A stretch of DNA of 64,000 nt from Copromyces sp. CBS 386.78. Taxonomy: Eukaryota; Ascomycota; Sordariomycetes; Sordariales; Sordariaceae. A program made the position numbers and the translations under genes. Positions 22,124 through 32,427 of this stretch are shown here, one piece after another (the first letter of the stretch is position 1; each line of letters opens with the position of its first letter). The stretch covers positions 35,586 through 99,585 of the forward strand of contig MU839234.1 of the NCBI GenBank assembly GCA_030685235.1, read 5' to 3'. The notes below the pieces were generated by a model. That model did no database searches, was not told the origin of the DNA, and saw only the letters and a list, made by a program, of their open reading frames with translations.

Positions 22124-23086
22124 TCAAAGCTTATGCCTCTTCTTCCCGCTCGCAATCTTCTCAAACTCGCCCTGTGGCACTCCGCTAACAAACCGATCCA
22201 ACCCGGCCATCACCTCGGCCACATTCTGCGCATCATACACATCCCTCTCGGGCCTTCTAATCAGGCTCTTGATCCCCAACAAACTATCGCCCACAAGATG
22301 GTCTCCCAACCGTTCCTCAATCTCCTTCAACACCAGCCCCTTGAACTTGTCCGTCTCCCCCTTGCCCACTTCCTCAAAGCACTTGGTCACAAACCCCGTC
22401 TGCACCAGCTCCTCCTTGGTAATCCTCTTGCTCATGATCAGTGCCTCGTTGGCCTTGGCAAAACCCAGTCTTTGGACAAGGCCGCGGGAGGCACCGCCTT
22501 CGGCTACTAGACCCAAGGAAGAGAAAGGGGTGAGAAGGAAGGTGGCGGGCACGCAGTAGATGAAGTCGGCAAAGGAGACGAGAGCGGCGGACAAGCCGAT
22601 GACGGGCCCGTTGAGTCCGACGATCAGGATCTTGGGGTGCGTGTAGAAGGCTTGGGTGATGTTGAGGTTGTTGGCGACAAAGTTGCGGAGCCAGTGGTTG
22701 TGGATGGCGTCTTGGGAGGAGAGGCCTTGGGGCTGGGGGATGCCGTCGTTGGATTTGGAGATTGAGACGTCGGCGCCGCTTTTGGGGGTTATGTTATGTT
22801 AGCATTGAAATACTACCCAAGATGTTCGATAGTACGACACATGGCGGTCAGTGCGGCATGGCGCCTGTGGGTGTAGTAGATGTGACTTCACTCACGCAGA
22901 AAAGTAACGACCGGTGCCAATGATCAAGGTAATGTAAACCTCATCGTGGGTAGCGACCTCGCGGAGCCGTTGAGCCAGATGGTAATATTGCATCTGGCTG
23001 AGGGCGTTGAGTTTCTTTTCATTGTTGATGGTGATGATGGCCAGTCGACCCTTGTACTCGACCTTGATGACTGATGGTTCCGCCAT
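22124..23086 (-). CDS. ECI1: Peroxisomal delta3,delta2-enoyl-CoA isomerase (Eci1-like)
   Basis: Crotonase-fold enzyme that shifts the double bond of unsaturated enoyl-CoA esters for beta-oxidation. Exons 23086-22896 and 22778-22124 give 281 aa. The 117-nt intron (22895-22779) has a GTGAGT donor and a GCTAAC branch site; the acceptor AAAAG lacks a pyrimidine tract, but the junction restores YFSAGADVS, the oxyanion-hole motif of this family. NGPVIGLSAAL is the second oxyanion-hole segment, followed by FSSLGLVAEGGAS, in which the Glu corresponds to the catalytic acid of Eci1-type isomerases. The protein ends in HKL. That is a weak PTS1 variant, but yeast Eci1 uses the very similar HRL. The start is the first Met matching the family N-terminus (MAEPSVIKVEYKGRLAIITIN). 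Confidence 0.9.
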
Positions 23087-24030
23087 GGTGTCTGTCTGTC
23101 TGTACTGGTAAACTGAATCCCACAACTTTGACAGAAGATATGAAGAAGGGAATGAGCGATCTTGATATGTAAAATGGAATTCTCCTTCCCCGGACGTGAG
23201 AATGAGACGAACCCCTGCTTTGCGCGGGGCCGGCGGGCTTGGGAGTTGGGACTGTTGTATTCCCCACAATGCGGGGGTGGAGACGGTCATGCCTCGGCTC
23301 TCCACTGTTGCCCTATAAGGTTAGCCCACGGTGGGATTGACTCTTTTTCCTCCTCTCTTCACCTTTTTTTCTCTTTGCTATTCTTGGTTTCGACTTTCGG
23401 GTTCCTCATCAGAAGCGGCTTCATGGCTTACGGGACGAGAAAACATATGAGAAGTTCGGCTACCAAGACATTGAAAAGCCCGAGTTTCATACCTCGGATG
23501 ACACTCTTACCAGACTGGAAGAAACTCCAACTGGATGCTACGGTACTTACCAATCGCAACAATCAGGTCCTGGGCGGGCTTGCCTCCGCGATAGAGACGT
23601 ATGCCTGAACCTCCTCCTCCCTCTCTTCCTTCATCGACGCCTTATCCCATGCTGGCAAAGGCACGCCAAAAGATGCTCGATTTGGACTCTTGAGACAAAC
23701 AAGCATGGCATCAGAAAACCGGGCCCAGTGGGCTGGGAATCCCTCCCTCAAAGGACTTAGCTGCCAAATTGACTGCATTGCAGAGTTGCGTTGAAAATTG
23801 TCAACGAAGGGCGCACGCTTGTCATTCGCTGTGGGGTACTCCATTTTGATGATCCAAAATCTTACTTTGGGATTTGGTCCTCTGTCTGACACAAAGATAA
23901 ATGGTGGAAGTGTCCCTCGGGATGTTGCTATTGCCATTGACTCTCTTATTCCAGATTGAAGCTGGTCTTCATCTACTTGCGAGACAACAAATTCCACCAC
24001 AGCCCGGAGAGTAGTAAACAAAAACCTCAG
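23087..24030. promoter_or_regulatory. Divergent promoter region between ECI1-like and MFS genes
   Basis: A 944-bp spacer. Frames on both strands (for example a 159-codon minus-strand frame at 23563-24042 that would overlap the MFS start) have no recognisable features, so I treat this as regulatory DNA. Confidence 0.45.
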
Positions 24031-25637
24031 ATGGCTGCCCAATCAATTTTCGACATACCACTGGACTCACTACCTCCATCCTACCGAACCACGAGAAGCA
24101 AGACGGACCCGGACCCAATCCGTCGAGCCGAGACCGGCACTCCCGAGCCTCAAGATACCTCTATCCAAGAACCAAGGGGACATGAATTCTCCCAACTCCC
24201 ACCAGTCGACGGCGGCAAAGACGCCTGGCTCTTCTTAGCCGCATGTTTCGTTGTTGAAGGATTAGTATGGGGTACGTTTACCGTCACTCATCTAGGCCCA
24301 TGATCCAGTTACTAACTAGACTACAACCCCATCTAGGCTTCCCCTACTCCTTTGGCGTTTTCCAAGATTACTACAGCACCCACCCGCCCTTCTCTTCCTC
24401 CTCCAACCTCGCCGTCATCGGCACCTGCTCCATGGGCATCATGTACCTGGACATCCCGCTAATCATGGCCTTCTTCCGGCGTTTTCCCCGCTTCGCACGA
24501 TGGTCTCCCATTCTTGGGTTATTGGTTATGTGTTTCGCGCTCGCCATATCTTCTTTTTCCAAAACCGTCACGCACCTGATCATCACCCAGGGCATCTTCT
24601 ACGGCGTGGGCGGGTCGATCGCTTACTCCCCTTGTATTGTGTATCTGGATGAGTGGTTCGTTAAGAAAAAAGGGTTGGCTTACGGGATCATGTGGTCCGG
24701 TACTGGTCTGGCGGGCGTGGTGTTGCCGCCGTTGTTGGAACACTTTTTGTCCGAGTATGGGTATCAGACTACACTGAGGATCTGGGCGGTGGCGGTTTTC
24801 GTGTTGACGGCGCCGTTGGCGTGGTTCTTGAAGCCCAGAATTAGGGTTTCTGTTGGGGGGACGGCTGCGGCTGCGAGTGGAAGGGAAGCAACTTCAAACT
24901 CTACCACGTCTGGGACGACGACCCCAAACGCTACCAGCAACATAGACATTCTTGCTACACCACCAACGCCAACGCCAACACCCTACACCCCCTCCCTCTC
25001 CTTCGTCCTCACCCGCCCCTTCCTTTTCTACCAACTCTTCAACATAATCGAAGCCCTCGGCTTCTTCCTGCCCGGTATCTACCTGCCCTCCTACGCGCGT
25101 TCCGTCCTGCAAGCACAAGGGTTCCTCACCTCTTTGACTTTGTTACTGCTCAACGTCGCCTCCGTCTTCGGCTGCGTAGCCATGGGCTGGTTCATCGACC
25201 GACTAGACGTCACCACCTGCATCATGCTGTCGACAGCCGGCACCGTGTTGGGGACTTTCTTCCTCTGGGGCTTCGGCACCAACTTGGCGGTTTTGTACGT
25301 GTTTTGTGTGGTGTATGGGTTCTTCGCGGGCAGCTTTACGAGTGCGTGGCCGGGGATTATGAGGGAGGTTGCAAAGTTGGGCGGGGGTGCTGACAGCAAC
25401 GAACACGGGAGTAAGCCAGTTGATCCGACTATGGTGTTTGCGTTCCTGGCGCTGGGAAGGGGAGTGGGAAATGTGGTTAGTGGGCCGTTGAGTGAGGCGT
25501 TGATTAAGGGGCTACCGTGGCAGGGGAGGGCGTTGGCTGGGTATGGAAGCGGGTATGGAGGGTTGATTGCGTTTACGGGGGTGACGGCGTTGGTGGGTGG
25601 GGGCAGCTTTTTGTGGAAGAGGTTGGGATGGTTGTGA
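24031..25637 (+). CDS. MFS transporter, monocarboxylate (MCT/Mch) type
   Basis: Twelve-helix MFS protein related to yeast Mch proteins and riboflavin or monocarboxylate transporters; substrate unknown. Exons 24031-24271 and 24337-25637 give 513 aa. The 65-nt intron (24272-24336) has a GTACGT donor, a TACTAAC branch site and a TAG acceptor, and splits a Gly codon (phase 1) to restore VWGFPYSFGVFQDYY, the family TM1 signature. Residues 1-55 are a soluble Thr/Pro/Glu-rich head. KKKGLAYGIMWSGTGLAG is the MCT loop between TM4 and TM5. A variable Thr/Ser/Pro central loop divides the halves. The last helix ends close to the C-terminus (LWKRLGWL). Confidence 0.9.
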
Positions 25638-28600
25638 ATGAAGGAGTTGAGTGTCGGAAAGGGATGGGTTGTGGTGTGAATAGATCCCGCAATCTCTGAC
25701 GTTGGTGGTAAAGTGAAGCCATCATGCCTAGTTACCGTAGACCATAGAGCGGTGGAGTAAACAATGAAAGAAACAAAACAAAATGCCCAAAACGAGCTGT
25801 GTGCAGAAACACACATCCTTTTCCTGATTCTCATCGCTAGGTGGTACAAATCGGAAAGCTGGATAGCTAAACTTGCCCTTCAACCGGATTTTCTTGATGT
25901 TAGTCTGGAAAAAAGTGGCTGGACATGACGCAAGGCACTCGCCATCCATACCGATCTGTCGATGATGGTATTACCAGATCTCGGCGCGTCGGCGGCATCA
26001 AGACCGCCTGGTTGGCACCAAAACCCTGCAGAGGTCCTTAGAGTTGGACAGAACTTGAGGCTGAGCCTCTTGAGCTGACAGTGTGGTGGGTGATGAGCAC
26101 ATCGTATTTGATCCTTGTTGAGTCATGGCATTAACACGGTTGTATGTAGGTGCCCTGACTACGGACAAGATGTGATGCTGCTAAGCTGTTTAGGTCACCC
26201 ACCGCAAGGGTGTGTTCTGTGTCTCCTCCGTCTCTCATCAGAAGGCAGGAAACGTTGCGCATACCTCGTTCCTCGGTCTCTGCTCGTAGCACCAAACATC
26301 AACATCCGAGGAGAGTTTTGCTTGTAGTACTATGGTCAGGTTCAAGGAACATGGTGCGATTCTGTTCGCTTATTCCATCAAGTTGACGCAACACCATGGA
26401 CAACCACAGGGTCGACAATGCATGCCATGTCTTGAGGACGAAGAGAGACCAGACGCTCAGCCTCAACTCAGTCGCTTATACTACGGGCGAGTTCACTCGC
26501 CATCGACACGGATACGAGCGTGTTACCAAGGAACAGTCAGGCAAAAAGCTATGCTACGAGGGGAGTAGAAATGTTTGTCCTTTTTAGTCCCGCTACAGCA
26601 CGCGAGTGATCATAGGACAGAACACTCAGCTGCAGCGGGGTGGATTAGACCGGCTGTCTAGGCCTTGGGGTTTTTCTTCCACGCGAACGAAAAAAATCAA
26701 TGTTAACCTAGAGCGCAAGGAGAGATAGCGCAAAGGCAGGCAAGTTGTGGGTTTTGTGTGAGTATGTGCTTGTGTTTGTCATCTTGTGAATGTAATGCTG
26801 TCAAGGGGGGTGGTTGATGGATTAGGTAGGTCAGTCAGAAAAAGATAGTGTCGCCGCCGTCAAACCGTTGTTTGGCTGCTGGAGCAACTGCGTCGGGGAG
26901 CAAAGAGAACACGAATAACAGCTCTCGAGTAACACCCGGGCATGTTGAACATGACAGCCAAACGTAGTTGAGGTCGGCCGACGGGGATCTCTTGCGACGT
27001 TGCGCAGAGTTTGGAAGGATTGAGAAGAAAACAAAAAGTTGTCGTTGTTGGTTGTGAAGACTGCCGTTGTGCTTGTGCTGTGAAAAGGAGGAAAAAGATC
27101 AGAAATTTCAAATGCTCGGCGCTGTTTTGTCTTGTTGAATATGGCCCGTGCACTCTCAAGAATACCCCACCACGAATTGCGCCCGCTGTTTGGGCCAGCG
27201 GGGCGGCAAGTGTCAGTCGGAAATGGCCTGTGCGTTGCCTGCCTGCCCGCAAGTGCAAGACTTGAGGTACAAAACCAATTGTCGTAGCTGCACTTTTCCA
27301 CTTTCTCTTCTTTTCTTCATTAAACACTTATAAACGCACCTTAAATCAACCGAGATTGACCTACTCCTCCACTCTCTGTCGGTCAATAAGAGTGCAAGAG
27401 TAACCTGAGTTTCCTTCCCGCTATCAACACGGCATCAGCGCGTTCATTTCTCAATGGCTCTGAGACCGGTCGGCGGGGGGTTCTCTACATCTCCAATCGC
27501 AACAAGATCAAGCATGTGAACGGCATCTCAACTACTACATACGTACAATGACAGCCGCCGTGCTTAGGTGACGTGGGTGACCTAGGTGACATGGGACGGA
27601 GCTTTCTCTGCCAAATCCAAGAGCTATTCGCTTCGTCTCCGTTATACACAACATGTCAAATACGGATGGCCACAGAGGCGCAATAACTGTAAGGCATCGC
27701 TCAACCTAGATCCTCACCGTGTGCCTCCCCTTGTGTAGGTGATGGATTCCGTACCACGCAACAGAGCAAGACGGGTCTAGGATGCCTCGTGGATCAGTAC
27801 CGTGCTCGTATTTGGCTACAGCTCGACGAACCGCTGCCGTACACCATCTCTCTGCCGTTCTTCGCCGGCCGTCCGAGCTGTCAAGCTGCTCCAAGCCTAA
27901 ATCGATACTCCCGTATCCGTGGAAGGAGTTGCCGGCATCGTCCTACCTGAGAAACGACCCTCTGAGTCTTGTCTTGCTAACCCGCACGGGCTGCTACAGC
28001 CAGTGGGGGTCAATAGGACACTGGAGAGCCTGGATGGCTGCGGAGAGGGTCACTCATGGGTATGGGTAAACGGAAAGTATGCAAGTTTGTGTCGACCGTG
28101 GTTGGCGATAACCTCACCTCCCTGCTCCGGACCCCTCTCGCAACTGAGACATCCAACAGCCAAAGTCGCAAATCTCGAGTTACAGATATGCAAAGGGTTG
28201 AATCTGGTGGTCTTGAGCACCTCAAATCACATTTTCGGAGGCCAGACGACAAGACCACCGTGTGCATATTCCGTCAATCAACCCTTGCCTTGTCATGCCA
28301 TGTCAGGCATCAGAACACTACAGCATCTTAGCTTGACGCACAACTTGAAGTCTTGCTACATTCCCTTGTCCCACTCGATAGCCGCCCGACTCAGCAATCA
28401 GACGTGGAACCGCAGTCGTTTGGGTTGCTCTGTGGTCTGTACCATGGTCAAGTATAGACTCCAAGCCCCTGGACTCGCTGCGCACGGGAGTGACTACCAA
28501 CTCAGGCACTTCCCACCGGGGATCAAGGAAGTTCTACCCGAGGGTCGACATATTACCAACTCTTTTCGACCATTTAGTCCGACGTTGGCCGGGTTGGGAT

Positions 28601-29294
28601 CGGCTCCAGCAGCCACCTCCCGAGACCAGATATGCCGGCTGCTCCGTTGAATGCGGCTCTGCCCGCTCGCACCTCCGCTTTCGCAGCCAGTTGTGAACCA
28701 CTACCGGAACTGGCGGTCAGAGACATCGTCCTTCCCAGGAAGCAGTGTACCGTATCCTCTTGCCTTCAGGGCATCACGAAACGCCGGCAGTTTACCCCTT
28801 CATGGCCTCCATGGTAACCATCACCAAGACAACCTGCCATATGCCGCCGGGATGGACGATGTTTCAGTGTCAATATACCGAAGAATAGGAAGATTTCCCC
28901 GGTCTGACTCCTTCCTCCTCCTCAGCTTACCCCCTTACTCTGAGAAATAACGTACGGAAGGCCGCAGCAAACTATTAACTTGTGACGCGGTAGACCAAAG
29001 TCGTACGGATTGTCCTCTTCGACCGTGTGTTGATAGTCTGTATTCCCTTCGGGCTGATGGCAGCCTGCGGAGAGGTGGAAGTGCGAGCTTGACTTGGGCT
29101 GTGAGCCTTGGCATCGATGTTGATTTACCAAGGTTATGGTGGCTTTGATGATGAGAGCGGTTGATCGTGATCAGGATTGCCGGCTGAGCCAAGGAGGATA
29201 GCCCTCAGGTAAGTGTTGTGTGTATCGTGAGATGATGTCCTAAAATGGCAGGAACGATGTTGGGCCAAAGCGTTGTCCGTTTGGATATCTGGGA
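25638..29294. other. Gene-poor stretch
   Basis: About 3.7 kb with normal base composition and no supported gene. Frames up to 243 codons (27919-28650 plus; 26831-27327 minus) lack domain signatures, codon regularity and plausible starts. A GGTGAC-type motif is repeated three times at 27565-27594. Non-coding RNAs cannot be excluded. Confidence 0.5.
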
Positions 29295-29302
29295 TATATA
29301 AG
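29295..29302 (+). promoter_or_regulatory. TATA box for the small gene at 29459
   Basis: TATATAAG lies 157 nt before the start codon of the 99-residue ORF. A CT-rich leader follows it. Confidence 0.45.
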
Positions 29303-29458
29303 CCCCTTTGTCGGCAGAGATGGTGAGGACTTTTAGACACGACACTGAGATTCAACAGAAGCATCATCTATTCTCTTCATTTGCCTCAAGATCGCTACTT
29401 ACTTACCCATCCAAGATATATCTTATTTTCTGCCTCAATCGGCTATCGACACATCAGT

Positions 29459-29758
29459 ATGATCAGATCTACCGTTGACTGTGGCTCTAACCTTTTGGCC
29501 ACCGAAGGCATGGTCAACAACTACATGTCCTTCACTGGCTTGAACCAGTATGATTGGAAAACTCCGACCATGATCTACGGCCCCGATGATCCGGACCCAA
29601 AGACTGCCAATACAACGCAGGCCAGAGGCACCATTCAGTATGGACCAGACGAGGAGGACCCTCGCCAAGCCGAAGAGCCGCACAGACGCTTCATGAGCAT
29701 CTTTCTTGACGGCGATAGTGGATATGAAGAATCAAGAAAGTCTTCTCCCAGGAAATAG
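29459..29758 (+). CDS. Small hypothetical protein with duplicated YGPD motif
   Basis: 99 aa, no known domain recognised. A consensus TATA box and a leader without an obvious competing start precede it. The protein is hydrophilic and acidic. It contains two related blocks, IYGPDDPDPKTANTTQ and QYGPDEEDPRQAEEP, spaced about 20 residues apart, with a Ser/Lys-rich end (SRKSSPRK). No signal peptide or membrane segment is seen. The in-frame upstream Met at 29381 would add 26 residues that look like leader sequence. I favour a real but lineage-specific gene; a chance frame remains possible. Confidence 0.45.
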   Translation: MIRSTVDCGSNLLATEGMVNNYMSFTGLNQYDWKTPTMIYGPDDPDPKTANTTQARGTIQYGPDEEDPRQAEEPHRRFMSIFLDGDSGYEESRKSSPRK

Positions 29759-31706
29759 TCCAGTGAGTTTGCACTTTCCCATTCACCTTGGCCACTGATT
29801 ATAATGCCAGGATGATTACTGACATTTGACACCGATAGATACATCTGCTTATCAGACACACGTCAACATGCTTTTTGACAAGCCACGGGGACCCTGTCCC
29901 AAAGTCCCGACACCAGAGGAGTCATTTTTGAGACATTCACGTCTCAGTGACACCAGGCTGCTGCTTCAGTTATATAAGGGGATCACGACTTGATGACGGA
30001 AGGTCACCTGCTGCTGCTTTTTACCTTACTCTTGTCTCTGTTTCTTCCTGCATCTATGTACCATGTATGGATCGTCCCGTCTCGGCTCTTTCGCACGGAA
30101 GTTCTTTTTGGTTTACATACTATACCCCTACACCGCTAAAAAGATCTCAACGCCGTTTCTGTTTTGCATGTTTCTTTATACACTATTGTACGTCAATCAA
30201 CAACTTTGCTCAATTTCTCGGAGAAGGAAATAGTCGTCGCGGGGAAATTACTTGCTAGGTACAAAGTACCTACCTGTTGGACGAACAAGGCTGGAAAGAT
30301 GGAAAGACAAAACGGGGGTTCGCTCTTGTGATTTTTTCAACCGCAGTTTTGCTCTTTCTCTGGCTTGATTTTTTAATTTTTTATGTTGCTTCTAGAATTC
30401 TTCCCTACTACATACAGTACCGTAATTCCCGTCATTTCACTCATCCATGTCTCTGCTTTTTTTGGTACCGTACTTGTCCATGTCCACGATGCACACGCTA
30501 TGTCTCAAATCCACCCGCCTTATCACGTTTTCCGCTTCCACGCATACGCGCGTCAGATATCGCGCCCACGCCTCTCTCCATGTTGTCTCAGCTTCTTCAT
30601 GTGTCTCAGCTTGCGACATACTTTGCCTATCAAAAGGCAACCAACATACCCGACCGACTGTTCCTGTCTCTGTTATTTCGGTGGGCTCCGGGACAGGCAA
30701 TTACAAACACATAGCTGTCAGCTGCAGTGCAGCTATGTCTATCAGACTTGATTGACTGCTTGACTGACAGCCTGTCAGTGAGACTGTCAGGCGGTCTGGC
30801 GACAATGGACGAACAATGAAAGCTCGGGTTTAACCAAAGCAATATACACAAGACGAAGATCCGACGGTTGTGAACTGGAGTGAACCTGGCATATCAATGA
30901 CTGGTGGATTTAGCAAACATCCATCAGGAGCTGAAGGGACAACTTCATACCTTAGTACTGCCAAAAGGCTCAGTAGCAAAAACAACAGATCTTCTCTTTT
31001 CATGCTCCCCAGAACTACCAACCCTGATACCACGAAAACCTCGTAGTTAGCCCTATGAAAACCCCACCGTCAGGTTGAGACAATATGTTTCACACGCATC
31101 TTGACATCCTTGCAAGGAACAGACAGGTAGGTAGGTACCTCTACCTCTACCACGTGCTCTATGTATGTGTGTAGAAGCCTCACGTCAAGGAACGAGAAGC
31201 CAAGGAAGCCACAGACAAACAAAGTCGAAACAAAGCCGAAACGTCGAAACGAAGTCCATCATAAACAGAAAAAAAAAGAAAGTACACCACCGCACACTAC
31301 CAGGGTAGGTAGGTATCTAGACTACCACGCTATTTGGCTTTGAGGCAGCTGAGACATTTCCACCACGAGTGAGGCAAAGGCGAGGCTTATTTCCGTCGCT
31401 TTTTCCAGGGAGATATGTAGGTAGAGAAGAGTGAAAGTACTGGGCCTTAGTGAGGCTAGAAAAAAAGGCAAGGTACTTTTCCTATCACCTGTCTGGTTCA
31501 TGTCATTCAGGATGAACTTGGTATCGTTCATCAGGATTCTTCCAAGGTACGTAAGAGAAAAAAGAAGAAAAAGAAAAAAAAAAGAAAAGAAGAAGGCAGA
31601 TGAGGTTTGATCGGTGATGATCATGGCGGAGGTTAGTCCTGAGAGGAGCACGGATTTTAAGAGAAACTAGAGTCAAGGAAAGAAGTGCCGAACTGATTGT
31701 CACACT

Positions 31707-31750
<44 letters not shown>

Positions 31751-32415
31751 CGATTCGCTGTTAAAGCTGGGAAGAATATGTCCATGCTAAAAGTAGGAGT
31801 ATCGTCGACGACAGATGGAAGGAAAGCCCGTCGATGCAACCCGCGCTCTTCGCTACTATACCTTAGTTGGCCATTTATCCGGACCAAAATATCAGGATGT
31901 ATGGTTTAATAACCAGGGGAAATCTGGGGAAAGGAATTGGATGCAACACTGCACAAATGTTACTGGAAGACCGCCTTTTGATTCTTCTGATGCTCAACAT
32001 ACCTACCTACCTACCTAGGTCCGCTGTCGTTCTCAAGAGCAGTTTGCTTTACCTTCACTCACTAATATGCAATTAAAGATGGACCCCTGTATGGGTGGCG
32101 CAAATTCAACGTTTATTGGTATGGGATAGTGGGTAGACATCTGGCTCTGGTCTCCCGGCTATGATGATGATGATGATGATTGACAACATCAGGAAACTCG
32201 GGGCGTTTCTGGCCGCCAAACCCAGATTAATCTTCTTTGTTTCTTCGGGTCAACCTGGTTGTTGGGTTGGGCAAGGGGCCTAGGACTGAATGAAAGAAGG
32301 CTGTTCAGACCTGTTTTGGGAAATGGCAATGGCAAACATAAGGAGCTTCTACCTTTTTTCGAAGAAAGCTGTGAGAATTAACTTGTCTAACTTCTGCCTA
32401 CCTCCAGAACATAGC
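29759..32415. other. Gene-poor stretch with a TATA box, homopolymers and tetranucleotide repeats
   Basis: TATATAAG at 29971-29978 is followed 78-89 nt later by three overlapping short frames in different phases (starts at 30056, 30063 and 30067). The second would encode a 56-residue peptide with two hydrophobic stretches. TAGGTAGG/CCTACCTA repeats occur near 31128, 31304 and 31999. An ATG triplet repeat lies at 32163-32180. No confident gene. Confidence 0.45.
31708..31748 (+). repeat. Poly(A) tract of 41 bases
   Basis: An uninterrupted run of 41 A, the longest homopolymer in the window. It sits in otherwise mixed, non-RIP sequence, so it is not part of the AT-rich block. Length may be affected by sequencing or assembly slippage. 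Confidence 0.9.
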
Positions 32416-32427
32416 ATGAAAGCATGA
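32416..32427 (+). promoter_or_regulatory. Minimal uORF overlapping the SET gene start
   Basis: ATG AAA GCA TGA. The stop codon of this three-residue uORF overlaps the ATG of the main frame by two bases (ATGA at 32424-32427). Such an arrangement could tune translation by termination-reinitiation. Direct reading; the regulatory role is inferred. Confidence 0.5.

Noticed and set aside
23563..24042. 159-codon minus-strand frame overlapping the MCT start
   Set aside because: No recognisable motif and it would overlap the first exon of a well-supported gene; kept only as a weak possibility.
26831..27327. Two overlapping minus-strand frames of about 155 codons
   Set aside because: Two frames open over the same DNA indicate lack of stops by chance; no domain.
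27919..28650. 243-codon plus-strand frame
   Set aside because: Composition rich in Ser, Leu, Pro and His without domain or codon bias; no promoter or introns visible.
25638..29294. tRNA genes or CRISPR-like arrays in the gene-poor stretch
   Set aside because: No A/B-box pair with a cloverleaf and no regularly spaced repeats were found; CRISPR is not expected in a fungus.
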